Shown: positions 1 to 8,119 of the stretch, piece after piece
How the letters are laid out: the number at the start of each line of letters is the position of its first letter
How positions within the stretch are numbered: the stretch's first letter is position 1
DNA from: Chitinophagales bacterium
GTDB lineage: Bacteria; Bacteroidota; Bacteroidia; Chitinophagales; BACL12
DNA length: 58,849 nt
Direction of reading: 5' to 3'
NCBI GenBank assembly: GCA_020636645.1
Contig: JACJXO010000011.1
Span: 1 to 58,849 of the forward strand
The notes under the pieces: model-generated
Told to the model about the DNA's origin: nothing
Database searches by the model: none
The model's input: only the letters and a program-made list of their open reading frames with translations
Made by a program: the position numbers and the translations under genes

Positions 1-63
1 TCAACTGAATAGAGCACTTGACTACGGATCAAGAGGTTTCAGGTTTGAATCCTGACGGGGTCA
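1..63 (+). tRNA. tRNA-Arg (anticodon ACG), 5' end cut by window edge
   Basis: Only the 5' acceptor strand and part of the D arm are missing. The anticodon arm has a five-base-pair stem CTTGA/TCAAG around the seven-base loop CTACGGA, giving anticodon ACG (arginine, CGN codons). The T arm is TCAGG/CCTGA around TTTGAAT. The 3' acceptor strand CGGGGTC and discriminator A follow, and CCA is not encoded. A hairpin terminator starts about 12 bases downstream. The D-arm remnant (GCTCAACTGAATAGAGC type) fits. Confidence 0.93.
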
Positions 64-73
64 CTAAGAAGAC

Positions 74-104
74 AAAACCCACCGCGATAGCGGTGGGTTT
101 TTCT
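74..104 (+). terminator. Rho-independent terminator after tRNA-Arg
   Basis: A nine-base-pair perfect stem (ACCCACCGC / GCGGTGGGT) closes a GATA tetraloop. An A-run precedes it and a T-run follows it, so it could work on both strands. It lies 11 bases past the tRNA 3' end, as expected for the tRNA transcript. Confidence 0.85.
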
Positions 105-118
105 TTTAGAATCAGTTG

Positions 119-500
119 CCAAGCCTGAGCTTGAGCAACTGAATCTAAAAGAAAAACAGCGACAGCGCAGCTGTCGCCGGTTTTGGATTCGGAATTCGGA
201 CCCACACAGGATGGCCGCAGGCAATCCTGACTGATTAATGCCAAGCCTTAGCTTGAGCATTTTTCTGTAATGAGAAAGCACCGAAGGCGCCAACCTGCGG
301 CAGGCTTAATAATTCGGAATTCGGACCCACACAGGATGGCCGCAGGCAATCCTGACTGATTAATGCCAAGCCTTAGCTTGAGCAACTGACTCTAAAGAAA
401 AACAGCGACAGCGCAGCTGCCGCCGGTTTTGCATTCGGAATTCGGACGGGCACAGGATGGCCGCAGGCAATCCTGACATTGAATGCCAAGCTTCAGCTTT
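119..500. repeat. Approximately 122-bp tandem repeat with internal hairpins
   Basis: The word GCCAAGCCTnAGCTTGAGCA recurs near 119, 240, 364 and, degenerate, 484. A block beginning ATTCGGAATTCGGAC and containing CACAGGATGGCCGCAGGCAA recurs near 187, 312 and 434. The spacing is 120-124 bp. Each unit holds a hairpin with arms CAGGAT/ATCCTG and inner GCC/GGC. A second block with arms GCGACAGC/GCTGTCGC appears near 161 and, with one mismatch, near 407; a different filler replaces it in the middle copy. No convincing gene lies in 64-544. This looks like a post-tRNA intergenic repeat cluster. Confidence 0.8.
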
Positions 501-544
501 AGGACTTTCACCTCAATTTCCTATTTTGACCTCCAAATTGTACG

Positions 545-1921
545 ATGCAACGAAGAGACTTTGTAAGAAACTCAGCGATCCTGAGTATGGCCGGACTGAT
601 CAGTCCGTCTTCACTCTTTGCCCAATACAGTGTAAAAGAAAAGGTACGTCTTGGTTTTATAGCTGTGGGTTTCCGTGGTCAGAACCACATAGAGGAAATG
701 CTGAAAAGAAATGATGTGGAGATCGTAGCCTTTGCTGATCCCGATCCTGGTATGATGATACATGCTCAGGCAATGCTGGAAGCTGCAGGAAAACCCGCTG
801 CGGCTGAGTATGGCAACGGCGACTACGACTATCGGAACCTGCTGGCCCGCGACGACATCGATGCGGTGTTTGTGTCGTCTCCATGGGAATGGCACCTTCC
901 ACATGGAGTAGATGCCATGCGTGCAGGAAAGATCGTCGGAATGGAAGTTTGCGGGGCCATGACAGTGGAAGACTGCTGGACCTATGTGCGTGTACATGAA
1001 GAAACAGGCGTTCCCATTATGATGTTGGAGAACGTTTGCTATCGCAGGGATGTCATGGCTGTACTGAATATGGTCAGACAAGATATGTTCGGCGAATTGA
1101 TCCACGGTCAGGGTGGATATGAACATGACCTGCGGGGTGTGCTGTTCAACGACGGGGAAACGGCCTATAACTCAGGTGTTGAATTCGGCGAGAAAGGCTA
1201 CAGCGAAGCAAAGTGGCGAACCAGTCATTATGTAAAACGCAATGGCGAACTCTACCCGACACATGGCCTGGGTCCCCTGGCCACCATGTTCGATATCAAC
1301 CGCGGCAACCGCATGGTGCGACTGACCAGTATGGCGAGCAAGTCGCGGGGCCTGCACAAATACATTGTGGAACATGAAAAGGGTGGGCCCGATCATCCCA
1401 ATGCTCAGGTGGAGTTCAAACAGGGGGATGTGGTTGTCACGCAGATCCAGTGTGCCAACGGCGAAACGCTGATGCTGACACACGATACTTCGCTTCAGCG
1501 GCCCTATAACCTGGGTTTCCGTGTGCAGGGAACAGAGGGTCTCTGGCAGGATTTCGGCTGGGGAAGAGCTGATCAGGGTTTCCTGTATATGGAAAAACGG
1601 ATGAATCACTCGCACCAATGGGAAAATACGGAAGAGTGGTTCCAGAAGTATGATCATCCACTCTGGGCAAGGTACTCTGCAGAAGCCGGTGGATCAGGGC
1701 ATGGCGGTATGGACTTCTTTGTAGATAATGCCTTTATCGAGTGCATCAAGAGCAATAAGGAATTTCCTTTGGACGTATATGATCTCGCCGCCTGGTATGT
1801 TATTACACCAATCAGTGAAGCTTCTGTTGCAAATGACAATGCCCCTCAGGATATACCTGATTTCACCAGGGGAAAATGGCAGGAAAGAAAACCTGTGTTC
1901 GGATTGACCGATGCCTGGTAA
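545..1921 (+). CDS. Gfo/Idh/MocA-fold protein, GH109-like (alpha-N-acetylgalactosaminidase type)
   Basis: 458 residues. The N-terminus has a Tat-like signal (RRDF at 3-6, then a hydrophobic run to about 26, ending FAQ), so export to the periplasm is likely. A Rossmann dinucleotide-binding start (RLGFIAVGFRG, 35-45) follows. The usual EKP motif of the family reads EVCG here (134-137), and YPTHGLGP (237-244) precedes DINRG. These features resemble the NAD-dependent GH109 glycosidases, which cleave terminal alpha-GalNAc by an oxidation/elimination mechanism. An ordinary exported dehydrogenase is the alternative. The gene overlaps the next by 11 bp and so probably heads a three-gene operon of sugar release, phosphorylation and nucleotide transfer. 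GalNAc specificity is inferred from family resemblance and context. Confidence 0.82.
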   Translation: MQRRDFVRNSAILSMAGLISPSSLFAQYSVKEKVRLGFIAVGFRGQNHIEEMLKRNDVEIVAFADPDPGMMIHAQAMLEAAGKPAAAEYGNGDYDYRNLLARDDIDAVFVSSPWEWHLPHGVDAMRAGKIVGMEVCGAMTVEDCWTYVRVHEETGVPIMMLENVCYRRDVMAVLNMVRQDMFGELIHGQGGYEHDLRGVLFNDGETAYNSGVEFGEKGYSEAKWRTSHYVKRNGELYPTHGLGPLATMFDINRGNRMVRLTSMASKSRGLHKYIVEHEKGGPDHPNAQVEFKQGDVVVTQIQCANGETLMLTHDTSLQRPYNLGFRVQGTEGLWQDFGWGRADQGFLYMEKRMNHSHQWENTEEWFQKYDHPLWARYSAEAGGSGHGGMDFFVDNAFIECIKSNKEFPLDVYDLAAWYVITPISEASVANDNAPQDIPDFTRGKWQERKPVFGLTDAW

Positions 1922-2774
1922 AGACATCACATTATTAGTTCTGGCAGGTGGGTTATCCAGCCGGTATGGCAGCAGCAAACAAGAGGAGGCTGTTGGCCCG
2001 GCCGGTGAATTGCTATTGGAGTACAACCTGTTTGATGCCTTGCAGGCCGGTATAAGAAGGGTGATCATAGTAGTAAGGGATCAGGTTCCGGTTCTGTTGA
2101 CAGAAAGACTTTCATTCTTTAAAAATAGGATGGAGATTTTATATGTATCTCAGTCGGCATGCTATCCATCTGATAGAAACAGACCCTGGGGAACCGGACA
2201 TGCCGTCTTGAGTGCAGCAGCGCTTGTTTCAGGTTCCTTTCTGGTAGTAAATGCGGATGATCTGTATGGAGCTGATATGTATGGGAAAGCAGTACAGCAT
2301 GCAAATCAGGTCACGAATGAGCAGGGCTTTCTGCTGGCGTATCGATTGCGTGATACATTGTCGGAGAACGGAGAAGTATCCCGCGGGCTGTGTACCGTTG
2401 ATGAAGAAGGTAACCTGTTAAAGATTGCCGAGTACAAAGGGATCGCAAGGAAGAACGGACAGATCATGTCCGGAACCAGGATACTTAATGGATCAGCGTT
2501 GGTATCTATGAATGCCTGGTTGTTGCCTGCTTCTGTATTGACGGGTTTTGATGTGTCCTTTCAGACATTCAGCAAACAGCACGGTGCTGATCCCGATGTG
2601 GAGTTCTTTCTGCCTGATGCGGTGAGTGTAGAAATGAATAAAGGGCTCTTTGTACAAGTCAGAAAATGTGATGGGCCCTGGTGCGGGCTTACACATCCTG
2701 CAGATCTGATGCAGGTAAGAGAAACTATCCTGCAGGCAGTGTTGAATGGTAAATATCCAACAAAATGGATGTAG
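1911..2774 (+). CDS. Sugar-phosphate nucleotidyltransferase (NTP_transferase fold)
   Basis: 287 residues. The N-terminal signature LAGGLSSRYGSSKQ (11-24) is the nucleotide-binding loop of GT-A-like pyrophosphorylases. PWGTGHAVL (92-100) is the base-contacting GTG-A motif, and NADD (114-117) supplies the metal-binding acidic pair. No C-terminal left-handed beta-helix is present, unlike GlmU, so it is not the bifunctional enzyme. It overlaps the glycosidase-like gene by 11 bp and the kinase by 10 bp, so translational coupling is likely. In context it would turn the kinase product (a hexosamine 1-phosphate) into a nucleotide sugar, probably UDP-linked. The specific sugar and nucleotide cannot be read from sequence. 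The gene ends with TAG. Confidence 0.88.
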   Translation: MPGKDITLLVLAGGLSSRYGSSKQEEAVGPAGELLLEYNLFDALQAGIRRVIIVVRDQVPVLLTERLSFFKNRMEILYVSQSACYPSDRNRPWGTGHAVLSAAALVSGSFLVVNADDLYGADMYGKAVQHANQVTNEQGFLLAYRLRDTLSENGEVSRGLCTVDEEGNLLKIAEYKGIARKNGQIMSGTRILNGSALVSMNAWLLPASVLTGFDVSFQTFSKQHGADPDVEFFLPDAVSVEMNKGLFVQVRKCDGPWCGLTHPADLMQVRETILQAVLNGKYPTKWM

Positions 2775-3793
2775 GAGATAGCAACGAACTGATGACGATC
2801 GCTAACTGCTTTCTGCAGGTATCTGGTCAATCCTGCAGGGAGGTGCTAAGAATCGAAGAGGGTCTGATCAATCACAGTTATCGCGTCACAGATGATGCGG
2901 GCGAATTCTTTTTAATGCAACGGGTCAATACGACCGTATTCAGCCATCCTCAAGTGATCCAGCAACACATGCAAACAGTTTGTGATGCATTGAAGGACCA
3001 CCAATATCCCTATCAGACACTGAGATCAGTACAGAATTCTGAAGGGAATACCATTTATACTGATGCTGCCGGCAACTGCTGGCGCATGATGAACTGGATA
3101 CCCGAGGCGCTTACGTATCAAAGTGTGCATGATGCATCGGCAGCACGGAATGCCGCAACTGTTCTGGCGCATTTTCATAAAGCAACAGCTAAAATTGACC
3201 CTGACGCATTATCCGAAACAATCCCAGGATTTACTGCACTTCGAAGGCGCAGGGATACCCTTGAAGCATGTGCGACGCAAATAGCTGATGCTCGAGCTGA
3301 GGATCTGCTGGGAGAGATCCGAAAGCTGTATCCGGTCATGGATACTTTTCTGGCTGTCTATGAAGCTGCACCAAAGCAGGTCATACATGGCGACCCGAAG
3401 ATCAGCAACTTTCTGTTTGACAAAACAGGTAACCCACTGGCCCTGATCGACTGGGATACCATCATGCCCGGACCTGTCTGGTATGACCTGGGTGATATGG
3501 TCCGGTCCTTTACCAATGCCGGTCGGGAAGATGATGCGGTGCACAATGATCTTTTTAATACCAGAATTTTCGATGCTATCCATACAGGCTACAGCAGTGT
3601 ATTACCGGCATTAGACAAAAACATTTTGCTCCGGGCGGGAATGGTCGTAACGCTGGTGCAGGGTATGCGATTCCTGACCGATCACCTGCAGGGCAACATA
3701 TATTACCGTGTGGATCATCCTGTCCATAATCTGATCAGAGCTGAAAATCAGGTGATGCTGGCCAGAGCTATGTCTATGAGAACGGGTGACTGA
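2765..3793 (+). CDS. APH-fold sugar 1-kinase, N-acetylhexosamine kinase (NahK)-like
   Basis: 342 residues with the aminoglycoside-phosphotransferase/choline-kinase fold. The Brenner motif HGDPKISN (208-215) gives catalytic Asp210 and Asn215. IDWDTIMPG (228-236) carries the metal-binding aspartates. The pairing of HGDxKxxN with DTxMPG is close to bifidobacterial N-acetylhexosamine 1-kinase NahK. The related AmgK of MurNAc recycling is an alternative. Gly-rich-loop substitute residues (EGLINHSYRV, 32-41) bind ATP. The gene overlaps the nucleotidyltransferase by 10 bp and ends back-to-back with the convergent mscS. Substrate choice (GalNAc, GlcNAc or MurNAc) is inferred. Confidence 0.85.
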   Translation: MDVGDSNELMTIANCFLQVSGQSCREVLRIEEGLINHSYRVTDDAGEFFLMQRVNTTVFSHPQVIQQHMQTVCDALKDHQYPYQTLRSVQNSEGNTIYTDAAGNCWRMMNWIPEALTYQSVHDASAARNAATVLAHFHKATAKIDPDALSETIPGFTALRRRRDTLEACATQIADARAEDLLGEIRKLYPVMDTFLAVYEAAPKQVIHGDPKISNFLFDKTGNPLALIDWDTIMPGPVWYDLGDMVRSFTNAGREDDAVHNDLFNTRIFDAIHTGYSSVLPALDKNILLRAGMVVTLVQGMRFLTDHLQGNIYYRVDHPVHNLIRAENQVMLARAMSMRTGD

Positions 3794-4597
3794 TCAATTC
3801 TGCTGCACATGCACATCCATCTGCGGGAAAGGTATGCTGATACTGTTCGCATCAAAGGCTTTTTTGACCTGCTCATGCATATAGAAGAACACATCCCAGT
3901 AGTGTTCTGACTTGCACCAGGGCCTTACGGTAAAATTCACGGAACTGCTTCCAAGGCTTTCGATGAATATATCTACCGGCTGGTCATGCAGAATATGCTC
4001 ACAACCGTCTGCTACCTGTTGTATCACTGAACGTGCCTTGTCTATATCTCCCCGATAGCTGATGCCAAAGGTCATAGGCACCTTACGTTCCGGATTGGCT
4101 GTCAGATTCTCCAATGGTCCGCTGGTGATGGCTCCGTTGGGAATGATGATGACCCGGTTGTCCAGTGTGGTCAGGATGGTGTTGAAGATCTGGATCTCCT
4201 TCACGGTACCGGAGTAACCCTGGGTCACAATGAAATCGCCCACCCGGAACGGGCGAAAGAACAATATCATGATGCCTGCTGCCATATGGCTCAGGTTACC
4301 CTGAAGGGCCATCCCTATGGCAAATGCAAGGGCACCCAGAATGGCTACGAAAGAGGTGACCTCAAAGCCGAACATGGAGGCAGCACTTAACAGGACCAGG
4401 ATCTTGATGGTGATGTTGATCAGCGAAGTGATGAAAGGGGTGAGGCTGGCGTCAAAATCTCTTTTCTCCATGGCCTTTCTTGCCATCCTGGAGATGATGC
4501 CCGCCAGTATGAAACCGATAACGAGTGTCAGTATCGCTCCGGCTACCAGTGGAGCATAGCTGATGAGCATTTCCTTTGCCTGTTCTATCCAATCCAT
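3794..4597 (-). CDS. mscS: Small-conductance mechanosensitive channel, MscS family
   Basis: 267 residues, close to E. coli MscS in length. Three N-terminal membrane helices end in the pore helix, here AFAIGMALQGNLSHMAAGI, the Gly/Ala-rich TM3 of the family. The beta domain follows with FRPFRVGDFI and GTVKEIQIFNT, and VIIIPNG is the conserved hinge. The channel releases osmolytes on hypo-osmotic shock. Its stop directly abuts the stop of the kinase gene (TGATCA), so the two are convergent. It appears monocistronic. Confidence 0.95.
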   Translation of the reverse strand: MDWIEQAKEMLISYAPLVAGAILTLVIGFILAGIISRMARKAMEKRDFDASLTPFITSLINITIKILVLLSAASMFGFEVTSFVAILGALAFAIGMALQGNLSHMAAGIMILFFRPFRVGDFIVTQGYSGTVKEIQIFNTILTTLDNRVIIIPNGAITSGPLENLTANPERKVPMTFGISYRGDIDKARSVIQQVADGCEHILHDQPVDIFIESLGSSSVNFTVRPWCKSEHYWDVFFYMHEQVKKAFDANSISIPFPQMDVHVQQN

Positions 4598-4696
4598 GAT
4601 ATTATTATTTTGTTAATGAATGAGTACTTCCAAATCTACCTTATTATCGGCAGATCAGAAAATAATTATTAATTAAAAATATGTAAACAGGAGCCT

Positions 4697-5044
4697 CTAC
4701 TGATCCAATGCCCGAAAGTCTTCCCGCACAGGATCAAAACAGTCTATTACTCGACATGCTGTAAGTGCCCTGGCTGAATGTTCGGCATTGGACGGAATGA
4801 ATGCTGCCATGCCCGGTTTAAGTACTGTTGTTTCTCCGTCAATAGTGAATTCAAGTTCGCCTTCAACCACATGTGTCCACTGTTCGTGCGGGTGGGAATG
4901 TGCTGGCAGAATTGCACCTGCATCGATCCTGAAATGCCCGAACGTTAATTGTTCACTGTGATGCATACGTCCGTGAATACCATCCCAGATGGTGTGCTCA
5001 TGCCCGGTTTGGAAGTCAATGAATGGCATGCTCAAAGATGCCAA
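4697..5044 (-). CDS. Small cupin-domain protein
   Basis: 115 residues forming one beta-barrel. Cupin motif 1 gives metal ligands His49, His51 and Gln55 (HSHPHEQ, Gln in place of the usual Glu), and motif 2 gives His89 (PSNAEHSA). There is no signal peptide, so it is cytoplasmic. It lies 12 bp downstream of the lipoprotein gene and is probably co-transcribed. Single-cupin proteins range from sugar isomerases to dioxygenases and binding proteins, and nothing here decides the substrate. It ends with TAG. Confidence 0.85.
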   Translation of the reverse strand: MASLSMPFIDFQTGHEHTIWDGIHGRMHHSEQLTFGHFRIDAGAILPAHSHPHEQWTHVVEGELEFTIDGETTVLKPGMAAFIPSNAEHSARALTACRVIDCFDPVREDFRALDQ

Positions 5045-5056
5045 ACGTTTTTTATT

Positions 5057-5584
5057 CTACAATACACTTGCTTCCAGTTTGAAATATACCGTTGCATCGA
5101 ATGTAGTGACCTCGGTTGTTGTGCCGCTGTTGGCTCCTTTGAGCCTGAAAGTGATCTCTGATTCACGGAAATATCCGGCCAGCTCTACATCGGTTTCAGC
5201 CTTGAATGCGATATACTGCTGCCCACCATCAGGAACCGGATCCAAAGTAGCAAGAAGCTGCTCATTATGTCCTTCTGCTTCTACATACACAAAAAGGTTG
5301 TCAAACGGGTCTGCAGTAGCTCCGTCAGGTGCAGTGATCCAGATCTCAAATCCCTTCAGTTTCAGACTTTCCAGGTGATCCAAAGAAGCTTTATGGTCAT
5401 TCAGCACTTGCTCCAGGTCATTGGTGTACAGCACTTCGGCATAGGTATAGCTGCCAGGATTTACCGGGTTGATGTTGAAACTCACCTGAATGCTGTGGTC
5501 AAATTCTACCCTGTTGAAGCCGGCGCATCCGCTTACAAACAGTAAGGTTATCCAAGCCAGAAAAATTAGTGATACCTTTTTCAT
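5057..5584 (-). CDS. Predicted lipoprotein of unknown function
   Basis: 175 residues from the chosen start. That ATG is preferred because it is followed by MKKVSLIF, a hydrophobic segment and a lipobox VSGC with Cys20; an upstream ATG would add 20 non-signal residues. The rest looks like a beta-rich periplasmic or surface domain without catalytic motifs. I do not recognise the family. It precedes the cupin gene by 12 bp on the same strand, and the aminotransferase operon ends 89 bp upstream. Confidence 0.75.
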   Translation of the reverse strand: MKKVSLIFLAWITLLFVSGCAGFNRVEFDHSIQVSFNINPVNPGSYTYAEVLYTNDLEQVLNDHKASLDHLESLKLKGFEIWITAPDGATADPFDNLFVYVEAEGHNEQLLATLDPVPDGGQQYIAFKAETDVELAGYFRESEITFRLKGANSGTTTEVTTFDATVYFKLEASVL

Positions 5585-5673
5585 AACAGTACATTTGTAT
5601 GCAAAGTATCGTAAACCTATCCGGTTCAAAATCTGAAATGTCAATAAAAAAGATGAGATAGATCAGAATTGGC

Positions 5674-6816
5674 CTACAGGTATCTGATCAACACAGCTGA
5701 AAGTTTTTCGGCATCCTGCTGATCGTTATACACATGTGGCGAAACCCGGATAAAATTACCGCGAACTGAAACTGAAATGCGTTCCTTAGCAAGCCTGGCG
5801 GCCAGTTGTTCAGCATCTGTACCGATGGGTAGTGTGAGCCCAAACAGGTGACCGGAGTACCCTTTGTCTGTCAGCAATGCAGGACGTGTCTCTGACAACA
5901 GTAACCGCAGATGATTCCTGATCTCCAGCGTATGTGACTGTATAGCTACAGGTGTCCACGTATGTATCTGTTCCAGAGCAGCCTGCAGCATGGCCACATG
6001 AATGAAACTGCTGGTCTCTCCCATATTGTATCGCCCGGCTCCGGGTGTGTAATCCAGAGAGTAATTGGTTAACCGGGCAAAATCTCTGGAGTTGCTTCTG
6101 TTGATCCAGTTGAATTCTAAAGGCAGGCCGTCATTGAAGGACGGATCCAGCCACATCATCCCGATTCCGTAGGGTCCTAACAGCCATTTATATCCGGCAC
6201 AGACAAGGGCATCCACCGGAGTTTTTCCCAGATCGAAAGGCAGGGCTCCCACACTCTGGGTGCCATCTACGACAAGCCTGCATCCTGTTTCTCTGCATCG
6301 TGCGCTGATCGCTTCCACATCATACTGTATGCCGTGCATCCAGTGTACCGCACTCATCAGCAGTACAGAAGTGTTCTGATCAATGGCATCGAGCAGTCGT
6401 TCATTCCAGTCGCGGGAGGCAGCACCAGGTCCGGGATCCACTATGGTCAGTTCCACCTTGTGTGTGTTGCACCAATGTGCAAGGGTCAGGTAGCCGCTGG
6501 GGAATTCATCGGCGATGGTCAGAGCTTTTTTTCTGCCATTCGATTTCAGGTTCTGAAAGACGGTCGCAAATCCATAGGATGAGGAGGGGATGATCACGCA
6601 CTGTGCGGCATCTCCCTGTATCAGTTTGCCGAAGGATGTTTTCAACGCATCCGTACCTGTAAAGAAGTCATCCCGGCCGATGGTTACAGGATTGCGTTTT
6701 TGCTGCATACTAACAATACCTGCCTCTTCCACACTTTTCAGCAACGGCGACATATACGCTGCATTCAGGTACACACTGTCGGCAGGAAGCTGAAACAAAT
6801 GCTTTTGGCTGTCCAT
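5674..6816 (-). CDS. Class V PLP-dependent aminotransferase (cysteine desulfurase/kynureninase-like fold)
   Basis: 380 residues. The PLP lysine is Lys210 in CAGYKWLLGPYG, and the cofactor aspartate is Asp184 in VDGTQSVG, both classic class V positions. There is no signal peptide. The catalytic cysteine loop typical of IscS/SufS is not apparent, so desulfurase activity is uncertain; isopenicillin-N-epimerase-like members look similar. It is the last gene of a six-gene operon and starts 1 bp after the DUF1569 stop. Confidence 0.88.
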   Translation of the reverse strand: MDSQKHLFQLPADSVYLNAAYMSPLLKSVEEAGIVSMQQKRNPVTIGRDDFFTGTDALKTSFGKLIQGDAAQCVIIPSSSYGFATVFQNLKSNGRKKALTIADEFPSGYLTLAHWCNTHKVELTIVDPGPGAASRDWNERLLDAIDQNTSVLLMSAVHWMHGIQYDVEAISARCRETGCRLVVDGTQSVGALPFDLGKTPVDALVCAGYKWLLGPYGIGMMWLDPSFNDGLPLEFNWINRSNSRDFARLTNYSLDYTPGAGRYNMGETSSFIHVAMLQAALEQIHTWTPVAIQSHTLEIRNHLRLLLSETRPALLTDKGYSGHLFGLTLPIGTDAEQLAARLAKERISVSVRGNFIRVSPHVYNDQQDAEKLSAVLIRYL

Positions 6817-6817
6817 C

Positions 6818-7267
6818 TCAGATACCGAATTGTCTGAAATGATGATCGATGTGCTTATACATACCCTTTCCCCATTCTTCGGGTGTTAGCGGACCAAAGA
6901 AGGGGTGAGGAGAAGTGGTGCAACCTGCAGGACCTCCATCGTGAAAGCTGTTGATCAGTTCTGCCAGATGCTGTTTTTCGTCCAGGAATTTCCTGTCTTC
7001 AACCATGATCAATTCACGTGCTGTAGGACTATTCTTTCCCATTGGTTTATCGCTGGAATACAGAGGCCGCATCCTCCTGCCGATCAGTTTTCCCAGAAAG
7101 GTGCCCTTCGGGTGTATCCTTCCCGCAGCCATATCCAGACCTGCACTGCAATGTGCCAGCATCTGTGCCACATCCATCTTTCCCCAACCGGGACGGGCAT
7201 CCTGTTCCAGTTCGCTCAATCTGTGTTGCAGTTCAGCCGCTGCTTCCTGTTCAAAAAGACTTTTCAT
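6818..7267 (-). CDS. DUF1569 / DinB-like protein
   Basis: 149 residues, all helical by appearance. The spaced histidines AHCSAGLDMA, SPHPFFGPLT and KHIDHHFRQFG match the DinB-like metal-binding four-helix fold as seen in DUF1569. DinB-like proteins of this sort include thiol-dependent metalloenzymes, but no activity is established for this family. It sits between the NTF2-like gene and the aminotransferase with 1-bp gaps on both sides, so it is a firm operon member. Confidence 0.82.
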   Translation of the reverse strand: MKSLFEQEAAAELQHRLSELEQDARPGWGKMDVAQMLAHCSAGLDMAAGRIHPKGTFLGKLIGRRMRPLYSSDKPMGKNSPTARELIMVEDRKFLDEKQHLAELINSFHDGGPAGCTTSPHPFFGPLTPEEWGKGMYKHIDHHFRQFGI

Positions 7268-7268
7268 A

Positions 7269-7724
7269 TCATTCGTTTATTCCATTCCAGATGTCCAGAT
7301 ACATCAGCCAGTTTCCGTCCACTTTTTTCCAGACGATCACATATTTGCCTTTCCAGCTGACAGGATCCTGGTCGCCGTTTTGCGAAATGCCACTGTAATG
7401 ACCATGATCATATGCAGTATCACCATCCACCGTGATGGAAACCGGTTCTATGTTATGTTCCAGTACCCTGCGACCTTCGGGCAGGATCCAGCGCTCACGG
7501 ATGGCCTCTCTGCCAGAGATGATTTCTGCACCGGGTGGAAAGATGCTGGCATCTGTAGTGTAACTGTTCATGATCAGATCATAATCTGCCCCTACATATG
7601 CTGCTGAAAATGCTTTCATGTTATCAAGCAATGCATCTATGTCTTCTTCAGGTCCTGTGAAGGTCTGCGCCCTTACAAGTATGCTTAGAACCAACAACCA
7701 AATACTAACTACCCCTTTTTTCAT
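7269..7724 (-). CDS. Exported NTF2-like (SnoaL/DUF4440) protein
   Basis: 151 residues. The N-terminal hydrophobic segment MKKGVVSIWLLVLSILVRAQ is a signal peptide with cleavage near residue 20. The mature part carries the cone-shaped NTF2 fold pattern (YTTDASIFPPG early, WKGKYVIVWKK late). Such domains bind small hydrophobic ligands or act as isomerases; the ligand is unknown. It overlaps the hemoglobin gene by 4 bp (ATGA), showing translational coupling. A second exported member of the superfamily is at 51282-51830. Confidence 0.85.
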   Translation of the reverse strand: MKKGVVSIWLLVLSILVRAQTFTGPEEDIDALLDNMKAFSAAYVGADYDLIMNSYTTDASIFPPGAEIISGREAIRERWILPEGRRVLEHNIEPVSITVDGDTAYDHGHYSGISQNGDQDPVSWKGKYVIVWKKVDGNWLMYLDIWNGINE

Positions 7725-8119
7725 TGAATGAAACCTTCTTTATCTGAGGCATTTAATTTGAACAGCATTAATGTTTCCATGCTGAATACCCGCTGTTTGG
7801 CATCGTTTGTTACCGGGCCGGAAAAAAGTTCATCCAGCGTGGCAAAGAACAAGTTTCGCCAGCGGTCAAAATGTTTTTCGCTGAGCGGATGATCACGGTG
7901 TAATGCAATATGCTTTTGCATCGGATTGCCTGCATAACTGCTTGCACCTAATAAAACGGTTTCCCAGAAAGAGACCATGACAGGAATGTGGGTGTCCCAC
8001 CGGAAATGGGTGAGGTCCCGGAATATCGGGGCCAGCATTTCATCTTCCCTGACCCGTTTGTAGAAGCTCTCCACCAACAGCTGAATGTCTTCCCGCGATG
8101 TGATATCAGCAGCCATCAT
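7721..8119 (-). CDS. Group III truncated hemoglobin
   Basis: 132 residues from the ATG at 8119, chosen because it forms an ATGA overlap with the upstream TPR-like gene. It carries the group III (trHbP) hallmarks: FYKRVREDEMLAPIF near the start, the distal-helix W in FWETVLLG, and HFDRW with proximal His83. Members bind O2 or NO in the cytoplasm and are linked to microaerobic respiration or NO handling in Campylobacter. Its position in a TonB-receptor operon is unusual. Confidence 0.92.
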   Translation of the reverse strand: MMAADITSREDIQLLVESFYKRVREDEMLAPIFRDLTHFRWDTHIPVMVSFWETVLLGASSYAGNPMQKHIALHRDHPLSEKHFDRWRNLFFATLDELFSGPVTNDAKQRVFSMETLMLFKLNASDKEGFIQ

